From contig JASTVH010000002.1 in NCBI GenBank assembly GCA_042862465.1, positions 496,001 through 560,000 on the forward strand: DNA of 64,000 nucleotides. Direction: 5' to 3'. Within the stretch, counting starts at the first letter, position 1, and the number at the start of each line of letters is the position of its first letter. The notes under the pieces are model-generated. The model was not told where the DNA came from. It made no database searches and saw nothing but the letters and a program-made list of their open reading frames with translations. The stretch comes from JASTVH01 sp042862465 (GTDB lineage Bacteria; Pseudomonadota; Gammaproteobacteria; Pseudomonadales; Oleiphilaceae). Shown piece by piece: positions 34,643 through 43,341 of this stretch. The translations under genes and the position numbers were made by a program.

Positions 34643-35917
34643 TCAGTTCAGGGAACTGGCCAGTACCTGTGCCAGGGTCTTGTCGTCAGCGTCGCGGATG
34701 CGGACGTACTTGTTCAGGAAGATGTCCCAGGTGGTCTTGGTGTTCACGTCGATGGTCACATCGCCGACTTGGGCGTCGGTGATCAGCGGGGCCATGCGAT
34801 TGCCGCTGTCGTCCCACTGCTGGCCGTTATGGCGCAGGTTCTCGACCTGGATGAACGGATAGTGGTAGTTGTAGTAGGAACTCGGGGCGTCGGCCCACAT
34901 CGTGACCTTGCCGTCGAGGGTCCGGTTCCAGACACAGGAATCATAGGCTTCAGCTTGTGAAGAACCACAGCTGCTGTGCAGGGGGACCACGCTGTCGTCG
35001 TGACCCTTGATGAACAGGTGGGTAATAAAGCCGTAGGGCTCGTCACCCGCGCCTGCCACACGCAGATGCGGGACGCCGTCGGGGTTGGCCAGGCCGGTGT
35101 TGCGGGCATTTTGCGGCTGCAGGTCATAGAGAACGCCGGCCTGGAACTGCTTGCCTGGAGCCATGTAATCGACGCCGTTGCTGCCGAGGAACAGGTTCAG
35201 CCAGTCGTTGATGTCGTCCACCTCATCCTGTTTCTCGGGGGACAGCACGGTGCTGGAGGCCAGATCATCCAGGTAATTGGCCAGTTCATAGAGAATGGCC
35301 GCCCCTTCCGTGCCGCCGCGGGCGCCGGCCAGGTCGATATAGGTGGTGACGTCGAAGGCGTTGCGGGCATTCGAATTGAGCAGCGAGGCCTTGTTTTCTT
35401 CCACGTACTGCATGACCAGGTCGCCGGTGGAGTGGGTGATCACGATACAGCCATTGGTGCGGGTGCAGTAGGTCGGATCGTTGGCGAACAGGCTGTTGAG
35501 CTGTTGCGCGATGGTGGCGCCGATCCCCTGCCCGCTGGCTTCCTCCAGCCGGTGGGTGGAGTCGAAGTGGAGAATCTTGGCATTCGGGTCGTTGTAGAAG
35601 ACGGCCTGGTGGGACGTGTCGTAGATATTGAACGTCGTGCCATTGGCATCCTTCAACAGCGGCAGGTTCTGGTCCAGCAGTGTCAGGCCGGTGGGATTGG
35701 CGACCCGGATCGCGCCATTGCCGTTGTTGTAGAGGCCAAAGCGATTCCAGTAGTTGTAGGCGAAGCGCTTGCCGTCGTCATCGGTCTGCGAGACGAACAC
35801 ATGCTGGAGCTGGAAACCCTGCACCAGTATGAGATTTTTCCCGGCCAGCTGGCCGGCAGTGGCAGTGAGAGATGCTGCCAACAGCATGGTGGTGATTAAT
35901 AGTCCTCTGATTTTCAT
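34643..35917 (-). CDS. Secreted alpha/beta-hydrolase, lipase/esterase-like (TxSxG)
   Basis: A 424-residue protein with a strong AGGAGAAAACG site before the ATG at 35917. The signal peptide is about residues 1-22. Early hydrophobic strand NLILVQGFQLQHV and the nucleophile elbow THSTG (residues 161-165, Ser163) mark a lipase-type hydrolase in which the first Gly of GxSxG is Thr, as in some lipases. A Cys pair flanks the elbow region (151, 157) and another pair lies at CGSSQAEAYDSC. Late Asp and His candidates occur in KGHDDSVVPLH and NLRHNGQQWDD. Substrate unknown. It lies 54 bp downstream of the membrane-anchored partner gene, in the same operon by spacing. Confidence 0.75.
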   Translation of the reverse strand: MKIRGLLITTMLLAASLTATAGQLAGKNLILVQGFQLQHVFVSQTDDDGKRFAYNYWNRFGLYNNGNGAIRVANPTGLTLLDQNLPLLKDANGTTFNIYDTSHQAVFYNDPNAKILHFDSTHRLEEASGQGIGATIAQQLNSLFANDPTYCTRTNGCIVITHSTGDLVMQYVEENKASLLNSNARNAFDVTTYIDLAGARGGTEGAAILYELANYLDDLASSTVLSPEKQDEVDDINDWLNLFLGSNGVDYMAPGKQFQAGVLYDLQPQNARNTGLANPDGVPHLRVAGAGDEPYGFITHLFIKGHDDSVVPLHSSCGSSQAEAYDSCVWNRTLDGKVTMWADAPSSYYNYHYPFIQVENLRHNGQQWDDSGNRMAPLITDAQVGDVTIDVNTKTTWDIFLNKYVRIRDADDKTLAQVLASSLN

Positions 35918-35971
35918 CGTTTTCTCCTGCTTTTGTTGCCTTGTTGTTGTTTTCAAAAAAAGAGAGAAGGT

Positions 35972-37099
35972 TTACGACCCCAGTCGTTGCAGCTCCCGGG
36001 CGATCCGCTGGGCCTTCGGGTTGACGTAGGGTTTGTCGGTGTACTCGTCGAAGCTGTGGCCTTCCACGGAAAACCGCTTCTGGTCCACGCGACCGTATTC
36101 GGTGATGTAGTCCGGCGCGGTGGGCAGCCGTGTCAGCATCACATCCCCCAGTTCATAGGGGCCTTCCGACCCCGCCTGCTTGAGGGCGGCGATATGCGCC
36201 TTGAGGACCAGAGAGCCGTTGCTGGCACTCAGGTCATCTTCGGCCCGCAGGTGGACCAGGGGGTCGCCCGTTTTGGCGTCGTACAGGTTGGCTTTGAGGC
36301 GATGGCGTCCCGGCTTGTCCGTGGAGACGTACACGGGAATGCGCAGGTACTCGCCCCGCACCTCCGCCGGGGCCACCCCTTCCACGTCCGCCACGGTCGA
36401 GACGTATTCGATGGTGGTGCTGCGGGAATAACTTTCTCCGCGGAAGGCAAATTGGGCCTCGATAGTGAGGGTCTCTTTCCAGCCGACATCGCTCAACTGC
36501 AGGGCGTTGAAATCCAGGTAGTAGCTGTGAGCATCATCCGGCGCTGCGCTCACCGTGGCCTGACCGATCACCTCACCGCCGCGCTTCAGTCGGGCAGTGA
36601 CCATGCTGGTTTCCTGGTCAGACAAACCGGAAATGCGCGCACTGGCCACCAGCGGGTCGCCGGCGTAATAGCGGAACTGGTTGGTCAGGATCGACAGGGT
36701 CGGGCTACCCGGATCATCCAGTTTGGCCGGCTGGTCGTTCGGCACCGGGATGTCCGAGCGGTATTTGCTTTCCAGCTCGTCGGCGTTGATGGGGCGGGAG
36801 AAGTCCGGGTATTGGCTTTGGGCCTGGTAGGCATCGCTGATGGTACGCAGCTTTTCCTTCATGGCGTCATCGAAATCGAAACCTTCGGCCTTCTTTTTAA
36901 CACCGGGCAGTTCCGGAGTGACGGCTGTGGCAGGCGTTTGCTTGGCCGGTTGGGCGGGTGTGAGCGCCGGTTGGGAATCGGCTACTTGGGCCGGGCCTGG
37001 TTCCCCGCCCGGGACCACAAAATAAACGACCGCCGCGACCGTGCAGACCAGTGCCAGCGGCAAGGCCATTCGCCCGGAGAGGCGAGAGAGCTTACGCAT
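35972..37099 (-). CDS. Membrane-anchored periplasmic protein, partner of the secreted hydrolase
   Basis: A 375-residue protein. One N-terminal helix (about 12-30), a Pro/Ala/Gln-rich linker (35-70) and a long periplasmic region with beta-rich repeats (YYAGDPLVASARISGL; SYYLDFNALQLSDVGWKE; YLRIPVYVSTDKPGRHRLKANLYD) suggest two Ig-like or beta-sandwich domains. The shape, an N-terminal anchor with an AP-rich linker beside a secreted hydrolase, resembles lipase foldases, but the Lif motif RxxFDY is absent, so it is not a classic Lif. I am not sure of the family; a DUF4785 or choice-of-anchor type beta domain is a possibility. It is the first gene of the hydrolase operon. Confidence 0.65.
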   Translation of the reverse strand: MRKLSRLSGRMALPLALVCTVAAVVYFVVPGGEPGPAQVADSQPALTPAQPAKQTPATAVTPELPGVKKKAEGFDFDDAMKEKLRTISDAYQAQSQYPDFSRPINADELESKYRSDIPVPNDQPAKLDDPGSPTLSILTNQFRYYAGDPLVASARISGLSDQETSMVTARLKRGGEVIGQATVSAAPDDAHSYYLDFNALQLSDVGWKETLTIEAQFAFRGESYSRSTTIEYVSTVADVEGVAPAEVRGEYLRIPVYVSTDKPGRHRLKANLYDAKTGDPLVHLRAEDDLSASNGSLVLKAHIAALKQAGSEGPYELGDVMLTRLPTAPDYITEYGRVDQKRFSVEGHSFDEYTDKPYVNPKAQRIARELQRLGS

Positions 37100-37482
37100 G
37101 AACGGACCCTTGTTATTGTTGTATGGCCCTCCAAAATTACACTTCGCATCTGCAACTTAAATCCCGCAAATGGGTGAGTCGTTGTCGATGCCTTAAGAGG
37201 CCGATATCTCGCCAGGAGACCTCTGGCGGCGGCTTTGTGGCCGATTAAAAGCGTCTGCGTGTTATTGAGGCGGCTGTGACGCAGGTCTCAATCCGCCACG
37301 CCTCATCAGTTCGTTCATGTGTGGCCAGCGGCCCTTGTCGCGTATTCGGGCCTTATACCTCACTGTGATTGGCTGTGGGGATGACGAAAAGCGGCAGGCG
37401 GGGATGCCGTGGGGCGGAGGTTTTGGAGGTGGATGAACCGGGGCACCAATGGGCAACCCCGGACAGATGGAGGCGCGCGGGC
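37100..37482. other. 383-bp gap without a gene
   Basis: This lies between the start of the partner gene and the stop of the TsdA-like gene, both on the minus strand. A short minus-strand frame (37262-37456) exists but has a biased Pro/Ser/Arg content and no ribosome site, so I do not call it. The gap should hold the promoter of the hydrolase operon; I saw no obvious boxes. Confidence 0.4.
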
Positions 37483-38469
37483 CTATCCCGCGCCATCCCC
37501 CAGTGTGTGATCACGCACGTCCTCGTTGTAAAGGCACTGGTGGTTGTGCCATTTCTTGGCCGTGCTGGCCTTGCTGCCTTCCCAGCGCGGGTCTTGCGGC
37601 CGTTCGTGGCTATTGATGAAGGCGGCCACGTCCCAGGCCTGTTGGTCCGTGAGGGCGGCTGATTTCTCAACCGGATTGGCCTTGCCCAGTGGCATGTTGT
37701 ACTTGATGAAGGCGGCAGCGGTATTGATCCGGTGCATGCCGGCACCCCAGTTGTAGGCCTTGGCCCCCCAGAGAGGCGGGAAAATCTGCCGGCCGTCGTC
37801 GTCGAACTGCCCGGCGCCGTCACTGCCGTGGCAAAGGGCACACTGGTTCTGGTAAACCTCCTCTCCCCGGCTCACGCTGTAACCGCCCTCAGGCTTTGGA
37901 ACATTCGCATAGCCGCGCCCAGGCAGGCTTTTGCCAATCGGCGCGCCCCGGGCCGACCAGAAAAAGAACGCCTGCAGATCCTTCAGCACCTGACTGTCCG
38001 GCTCGGGCGGCCCGCCGGCCTCGGAATCCTGGGCGTTCATGGAAAAGGTGAAACAGCCGCGGATACGCTCGTCCATGGTATTCACATGGTCGTTCTTGCC
38101 CCGGTACTTGGGATAGACCCCCCAGGCCCCCCACATGGGCGCGGAGTTGGCGACCAGGCCGCCGCCCAGATGGCAGTTGGTGCAATTCTGGCTGTTGCCC
38201 ACGAAGCGCTTGGCCTCCGGGTGCTGGCGGGTATTCACGAAGGCCTCCCGGCCACTGCGCACACTGTCACCGAAAGGCCCCTCGGGAATTTCGTCGAGAC
38301 TGGGCGGCTGGTGGTAACCCTCGACCCCGGGAGCCGGCGAGGGTTCAAGCTCCACCTGCTCCGTCAGCGTCTCGTCCGCGTGGGCAGGCATGGCAGAAAA
38401 CGCCAGAATCGCCGGCAACAGCAGACCCGGGATGCCAGCAAGATAGGGGGGGAAGTCCTTGATCTTCAT
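37483..38469 (-). CDS. TsdA-like diheme cytochrome c (thiosulfate dehydrogenase family)
   Basis: A 328-residue exported protein (signal about 1-30) with two CxxCH heme sites: CTNCH (96-100) and CALCH (210-214). The sequence around the first site (GNSQNCTNCHLGGGLVANSAPMW; YPKYRGKNDHVNTMDERIRGCF) matches TsdA, including Cys139 in RGCFTFSMN, which fits the axial heme cysteine of that family. TsdA oxidises thiosulfate to tetrathionate (or the reverse) in the periplasm. It is 18 bp downstream of a second diheme cytochrome, so the two likely form an electron-transfer pair. Confidence 0.85.
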   Translation of the reverse strand: MKIKDFPPYLAGIPGLLLPAILAFSAMPAHADETLTEQVELEPSPAPGVEGYHQPPSLDEIPEGPFGDSVRSGREAFVNTRQHPEAKRFVGNSQNCTNCHLGGGLVANSAPMWGAWGVYPKYRGKNDHVNTMDERIRGCFTFSMNAQDSEAGGPPEPDSQVLKDLQAFFFWSARGAPIGKSLPGRGYANVPKPEGGYSVSRGEEVYQNQCALCHGSDGAGQFDDDGRQIFPPLWGAKAYNWGAGMHRINTAAAFIKYNMPLGKANPVEKSAALTDQQAWDVAAFINSHERPQDPRWEGSKASTAKKWHNHQCLYNEDVRDHTLGDGAG

Positions 38470-38487
38470 GGTGGCCTCCGGTCGGGG

Positions 38488-39147
38488 TTATTGGGCGGAA
38501 GGCTGCGGGGGCAGCGAGGCGAACCAGGCGGTTACTGCCTGAATGTCTTTCTCATCGAGGCGTTTGGCCACCGCGGCCATCAAGCCGTTCGGGTCATTGT
38601 TTCGCTGGCCTGACTGCCAGGCTTTAATCTGATTTTGAAGGTAGGTCGCTGACTGCCCGGCGATGGGGGGAAACGTCGCCCCAACGCCGCGGCCCTGAAG
38701 ACCGTGGCAGGTGGTGCAGGCAGGAATGCCTTTTTGCCAGTCGCCATACTGGGCCAGGGTTTTGCCCCGCTCCCGAACCTTCCCGGCCACTGCTTTACTG
38801 GGGGCCGAGTCTGGTGGTGCCAAGCCGGCGAAATACCCGGCGACCGCTTCACGCTGCTGGTCGGAAAGCGCCGAGGCGATGGGGGCCATGGTTGCGTTGT
38901 CCCGGCTGCCGTTAGCGAACGCCTTAAGTTGTGAGGCGAGATAATCTGCGGGCAGTCCTGCCAGATGCGGCCAGCCGGCAGCGGCATTCCCCTCGCCCTT
39001 GGCGCCATGGCAGGAGGCACAGGCGGGAATGCCTTCACCGCCCTGTTGCGCCAGTTGTTGCCCCGCTTCATCACTGAAACCGTGGGGCGAAAGCATCAGC
39101 AGCAGTAAACCACAGTATGCAAACGGGAACCGATAGCGATGATCCAT
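38488..39147 (-). CDS. Diheme cytochrome c4-like electron carrier
   Basis: A 219-residue periplasmic protein with a signal peptide (about 1-25) and two cytochrome c domains: CASCH (43-47) and CTTCH (about 142-146), each followed by a later Met-bearing loop (TMAPIASALSDQQ; NGLMAAVAKRLDE). Cytochrome c4-type proteins carry electrons to terminal oxidases. Its gene precedes the TsdA-like gene in the same operon, which makes it a likely electron acceptor for thiosulfate oxidation. The ATG at 39147 is preceded by GGAGGC. Confidence 0.85.
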   Translation of the reverse strand: MDHRYRFPFAYCGLLLLMLSPHGFSDEAGQQLAQQGGEGIPACASCHGAKGEGNAAAGWPHLAGLPADYLASQLKAFANGSRDNATMAPIASALSDQQREAVAGYFAGLAPPDSAPSKAVAGKVRERGKTLAQYGDWQKGIPACTTCHGLQGRGVGATFPPIAGQSATYLQNQIKAWQSGQRNNDPNGLMAAVAKRLDEKDIQAVTAWFASLPPQPSAQ

Positions 39148-39422
39148 CGGGGAGCCTCCTGACTGGGGAATGTGACGCTTTGATCGAGCCTAGCAATAAT
39201 TCGGGTCAAGGGGCCAGCAGCGCCTGTTTGCTGTCTCGCCTTAGGGACCTTGGCTACTGGTTTTTGTGTGGTTTTGCATCAGGGTGTTCTTCATTTAGCT
39301 GACGCTTCTATGGACTCGGCTTTTATTCGGAAAACGATCTAACCCCTCGCCTGGCCGACATATTGAAGCCTCCGCCGGCGGTATAAAATTGTGTTGTTAG
39401 TGGACGGAAAAGGGCTGCCAAC

Positions 39423-40061
39423 ATGGAAAAGATCGATTGGCATATCAAGGGAGTTGAGTATGTAAACTGCAATTGCGATTACGGATGTCCCTGTCAGTTC
39501 GCGGGGCTGCCGACGCATGGTGATTGCGAAGCGCTGGGGGCGGTCCAGATCAGAGAGGGCTATTTTGGCGACACCCGCCTGGATGGTCTGAACTTCGCGC
39601 TGACCATGAAATGGCCGGGTGCGATTCATGAAGGTAACGGCCAGGCCCAGGCATTTATTGACGAGCGGGCCACGCCGGAACAGCGGGACGCTCTGCTGGC
39701 CATCGTTTCCGGTGAGACGTCAGAGCCGGGCGCAACATTCTTCAACGTGTTTGCCAGTACCATGACGAAGGTGCACGATCCGATCTTCTGTCCGATCGAG
39801 ATTGAGGAGGACGTTGACGCCCGGGAAGCGAATCTGCGCATTGGTGACTGGGTCGAGTCCAGCGGTAAACCCATCCGGAATCCGGTCACCGGTGATAAGG
39901 TCCGGGCCCGTATTGGGTTGCCGATGGGGTTTGAATACGATGTGGCTGAAGTCGCGGAGGGGCGTACCAGCGCCCGCTGCAATATTCCCATGGAGCTGAA
40001 TGCCAGCCACTGCCACATGGCTAACCTGGATATCGGTCCAACGGGGGTAACTCACCCGTAG
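39423..40061 (+). CDS. DUF1326 cysteine-rich protein
   Basis: A 212-residue soluble protein of the DUF1326 family. The hallmark is the N-terminal cluster NCNCDYGCPCQF (Cys16, 18, 22, 24) with Cys35 nearby, then GEYFG-like and EARATPEQRDAL segments, and a late His/Cys (ASHCHMANLDIG). No signal peptide is evident, so it is probably cytoplasmic. The Cys cluster is a likely metal or redox site (inference). It is followed 10 bp later by a DUF2182 membrane protein, a pairing that recurs in other proteobacteria. Function unknown. Confidence 0.85.
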   Translation: MEKIDWHIKGVEYVNCNCDYGCPCQFAGLPTHGDCEALGAVQIREGYFGDTRLDGLNFALTMKWPGAIHEGNGQAQAFIDERATPEQRDALLAIVSGETSEPGATFFNVFASTMTKVHDPIFCPIEIEEDVDAREANLRIGDWVESSGKPIRNPVTGDKVRARIGLPMGFEYDVAEVAEGRTSARCNIPMELNASHCHMANLDIGPTGVTHP

Positions 40062-40071
40062 GAGCGTGGTC

Positions 40072-40833
40072 ATGGCCGCACCGGTTGGACGATCAGCATC
40101 AGGGCTGTCGTTCCTTGCTCTGGGAGGCATGGCGGTCATCGTAATGCTGTGCTGGTGGTACCTGTTCCACATGGCCGCAGGCATGGCAACGATGACGTGG
40201 GACGACCGCATGGTTTTTACGCCATGGACGCCCGCGTATTTTCTGATGATGTTCCTGATGTGGGGCATCATGATGATCGCCATGATGGTGCCCAGTGCCG
40301 TTCCCATGATTCTGCTGTACCGCCGGGTGGCGCTGGGTAATCGTCAGGCGGGCGCGACCCTGGGCATGACCCTGTTCGTTGGCGGTTACCTGCTGACGTG
40401 GATGGCTTTCAGCCTGCTGGCCACGACCCTGCAGTGGCTGCTCGAACAATGGGCCCTGCTCAGCCCCATGATGCGCAGCCGCAGCCTGCTTTTCAGCGGC
40501 CTGGTGCTTTTGTTCGCCGGCATCTACCAATGGTCCTCACTCAAGCAGGCCTGTCTGCGACACTGCCGGGGCTCCTTCATGTTCATCAGCCATCACTGGC
40601 GACCGGGGCTCCTGGGTGCATTCCGCATGGGCCTGGTGCACGGCAGCTACTGCATCGGCTGCTGTGGGGCCCTGATGGCGCTGCTGTTTGTCGGGGGTGT
40701 CATGGACCTGACCGTGATCGCCCTGCTGGCGATCGTGGTCCTGCTGGAGAAGGTGCTGCCCGGCGGCGAGTGGCTGGCCAGGATATTGGGCGTTCTGGCG
40801 TTTGCTGCCGGCCTCATCCTGATTATCTCCTGA
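40072..40833 (+). CDS. DUF2182 integral membrane protein
   Basis: A 253-residue protein with about six to seven membrane helices. The ATG at 40072 follows AGGAG; a GTG two codons upstream overlaps that site. Conserved features are a Met/His-rich N-terminal region (LFHMAAGMATMTWDD), MMFLMWGIMMIAMMVPSAVPM, YQWSSLKQACLRHCRG and a GSYCIGCCGALMALL segment whose clustered Cys could bind metal in the membrane. Such Met- and Cys-rich helices fit metal handling, perhaps copper (inference). It is coupled to the DUF1326 gene by a 10-bp gap. Confidence 0.85.
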   Translation: MAAPVGRSASGLSFLALGGMAVIVMLCWWYLFHMAAGMATMTWDDRMVFTPWTPAYFLMMFLMWGIMMIAMMVPSAVPMILLYRRVALGNRQAGATLGMTLFVGGYLLTWMAFSLLATTLQWLLEQWALLSPMMRSRSLLFSGLVLLFAGIYQWSSLKQACLRHCRGSFMFISHHWRPGLLGAFRMGLVHGSYCIGCCGALMALLFVGGVMDLTVIALLAIVVLLEKVLPGGEWLARILGVLAFAAGLILIIS

Positions 40834-40948
40834 ATGAAGACTTTGGCGTCCTCCATGCCACCTATTCACTCCTGACAGTAGTTCTCTCCGCATACCCCCT
40901 TCACTGCTTCGCTGCCGCACGCTTTCCAAAGAAATTTGAAACGTCTGA

Positions 40949-42508
40949 CTAAGTCAGCCCCTGCTCCCGAGCCAATGCCCGCGCCGCTTGCGGCCCCGTC
41001 CATAACGACGGCAGTATCACCAGCGATACGGGGATGGCTGTCAGGACGATGAATTGCTGCAACACGCTGATCTGGCCCGAGCCCATATAGAGCAGCAGGG
41101 CCGCCATCAGGGCCATGGCGCCGCCCCAGAACACCCGAATGCCAGGATGCGGTTCGTCATGCCCGGAGCCGACCATGGCGATGGCGTAACTCATGGAGTC
41201 GCCGGTGGTGGCCACGAAAATGGTGGTCAGCAGCAGAATGGCGGCCGCCATCCAGGTGCCGCCCGGTAATGCCTGGGCGACGGTCAGGGTAGCCACGTCG
41301 AACTGGAAGTTGTTCAGGGCCTGGGTCAGGTCGAAGGTTCCGTTGAGCTGATAGTAGATGCCTGAGCCTCCCAGCAGTGTGAACCAGATCGTGGTCGCGA
41401 TGGGTGCCAGAACAGCTACGGCCATGATGGTTTCCCGCACGGTGCGGCCGCGGGAAATGCGCGCCACGAATATGGCCATCAGCGGTGTGTAGCCGATGAA
41501 CCAGGCAAAGAAGAAAACGGTCCACCACTTCATCCACCAGTTCGGGGCGGTCAGGGCATTGACGGTGGCCATGGGGAAAAACGAGGAAACATACTCACCC
41601 ATGGATTGCAGGTAGGCGTTGGTCAGGAAAAGGGTGGGGCCGAAAATCACAATGACCGCACCGATCGCCAACGCCAGGAACACGTTGAAGCGACTGAGCA
41701 GTTGAATGCCCCGATCGAGCCCGGTCATGGCGGAGGTCATGTAGATGCCGGCGAGAATGACGAGAACCACCAACTGGGTGCCGTAGTTATCCGTCAGGCC
41801 AAACAGCTCGCTCATGCCGTAGCTGACCTGGGTGGCGAGAAACCCGATGGGCCCCACCGTGCCCGCCACGACCGCAATGACGCAGCAGGCATCGACGATA
41901 GCACCGAGTCGGCCATTGATCACGCGTTCCCCGAAAACCGGGAACAACAGGGTTCGTGGTTGCAGCGGCTTGCCCTGCCCGTAATGGGCATGGGCCAGCA
42001 CCACCGCGGTCAGCGAGCCCAGTACCGCCCAGGCCAGCACCCCCCAGTGCATGAACGACTGGGCCAGTCCCGGGGCTATGGCAGCGGTGGTGCCCGGTTC
42101 GGCGTTCGACACCGGCGGCGAGACCAGGAAATGGTAGATCGGTTCGCCCGCCGCGAAAAAGACGCCACCTCCGGCGAGCAGCGTACACATGATCATGGAG
42201 AGCCAGCGAAAGCGACCAATCTCCGGGCGCGACAGGCCACCTAGTCGGGCGGCGCCGTATTTGCTGATTGCAGTGCTGATCGCGACGAAAAACGTGCCCA
42301 GCAGCAGCAACTGGAAAAAGGACCCGAAGTACTTCGCCGTCCAGGTGAATCCCTCGCCAATCAGGCCTGAGACCCATTCGGCATCATACAGGGAGGCGCC
42401 GACAAACAAGGCGATAAAGCCGACGGTCAGGGACAGCACCCAAGTATCAGTGCCGGCCAGAGCGGTATGTGAATCCTGGTAGTCAGCATGGGTCGTGGTG
42501 GTTGGCAT
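40949..42508 (-). CDS. BCCT-family betaine/choline/carnitine transporter
   Basis: A 519-residue, 12-helix transporter. It shows the family signature around helix 8 (NWWMKWWTVFFFAWFIGYTPLMAIFVARISRGRT), with the aromatic cluster and the RGRTVRE cytoplasmic turn, and GEPIYHFLVSPP earlier. BCCT carriers import trimethylammonium osmolytes with Na+ or H+ or by exchange. The short N-terminus and C-terminus (ending ALAREQGLT) suggest little osmosensory tail. No betaine-synthesis genes adjoin it. The ATG is preceded by a weak ribosome site. Confidence 0.93.
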   Translation of the reverse strand: MPTTTTHADYQDSHTALAGTDTWVLSLTVGFIALFVGASLYDAEWVSGLIGEGFTWTAKYFGSFFQLLLLGTFFVAISTAISKYGAARLGGLSRPEIGRFRWLSMIMCTLLAGGGVFFAAGEPIYHFLVSPPVSNAEPGTTAAIAPGLAQSFMHWGVLAWAVLGSLTAVVLAHAHYGQGKPLQPRTLLFPVFGERVINGRLGAIVDACCVIAVVAGTVGPIGFLATQVSYGMSELFGLTDNYGTQLVVLVILAGIYMTSAMTGLDRGIQLLSRFNVFLALAIGAVIVIFGPTLFLTNAYLQSMGEYVSSFFPMATVNALTAPNWWMKWWTVFFFAWFIGYTPLMAIFVARISRGRTVRETIMAVAVLAPIATTIWFTLLGGSGIYYQLNGTFDLTQALNNFQFDVATLTVAQALPGGTWMAAAILLLTTIFVATTGDSMSYAIAMVGSGHDEPHPGIRVFWGGAMALMAALLLYMGSGQISVLQQFIVLTAIPVSLVILPSLWTGPQAARALAREQGLT

Positions 42509-42677
42509 TGATGCTCTCGATCAAAAAATGGGCGGGGAGGGTATCAATCAATGGCCTGCAACCGAAGAGCGGGCGCGTCCGTAGAAACCGTTATGTCCGG
42601 AGGCGGTAATGGATGTATCTGCCGGTCGTTTAGGTTTATGGTGGCCGCTCCGGTCCATCTGATAGCAAGAGTCCTTT

Positions 42678-43151
42678 GTGCATACCATCGCCGTCTTTGT
42701 CGACGTTCAGAACATCTACTACACAACCCGGCAGATCCATGGTCGGCAGTTCAACTATCGTGCCCTGTGGGAGCGCCTGCAGGCACAGGGGGAGATCCGG
42801 CTGGCGCGGGCCTATGCCATTCACCGCGGGGACGAGAAACAACTGCGCTTTCAGAATGCGCTCAAGCACATTGGCTTCACGGTCCGCCTTAAACCCTTTA
42901 TCCAGCGCAGCGACGGTTCTGCCAAAGGAGACTGGGACGTGGGTATCACCATCGACGTGATGGAGGCCGCCCGCGAGGTGGATACTGTGGTGTTGCTCTC
43001 GGGCGATGGCGATTTTGATCTCTTGCTGGCGAAAATCCGTAAGGACTATGGCGTGCATACAGAGGTATACGGTGTGCCGGCGCTGACGGCGGATTCGCTG
43101 ATTGACGTGGCCTCGGTTTTCCACCCCATTGATGAATCCCTGCTGCTGTAA
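42678..43151 (+). CDS. NYN-domain (LabA/DUF88) putative ribonuclease
   Basis: A 157-residue PIN-like protein. The first strand reads IAVFVDVQNIYY with the catalytic Asp, then KGDWDVGITIDVME and LLSGDGDFDLLLAKIRKDYG with two more acidic residues, completing the usual NYN metal site. NYN/LabA proteins are RNA nucleases or regulators. The start is the GTG at 42678; the ribosome site (AAGAG) is weak, so a different start cannot be excluded. It lies alone between the BCCT transporter and the chemotaxis transducer. Confidence 0.85.
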   Translation: MHTIAVFVDVQNIYYTTRQIHGRQFNYRALWERLQAQGEIRLARAYAIHRGDEKQLRFQNALKHIGFTVRLKPFIQRSDGSAKGDWDVGITIDVMEAAREVDTVVLLSGDGDFDLLLAKIRKDYGVHTEVYGVPALTADSLIDVASVFHPIDESLLL

Positions 43152-43341
43152 AATCGGCTTCCTGCACCAATGAGCGGTGGTTCTCAGAGGTCTGTCGGGG
43201 CCACTGATAGCTGAAGCCTGCCTACGATATAGCCAAGTTTAATTTCGGCGTGGCTCTGCCAGGAGTCATACTCACCCGCTTTTTGCCGTTTGCCATCGGA
43301 GGCGCATCGTTCCGATGCATCCATTGTTTGTGAGGGTTGTC

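Noticed and set aside
35972..37099. Annotating the partner gene as a lipase-specific foldase (Lif)
   Set aside because: The layout is similar but the Lif signature RxxFDY is absent, and the sequence looks beta-rich instead of helical.
37262..37456. A 64-codon minus-strand gene in the gap before the TsdA-like gene
   Set aside because: Strong Pro/Arg/Ser bias, no ribosome site and no homology seen.
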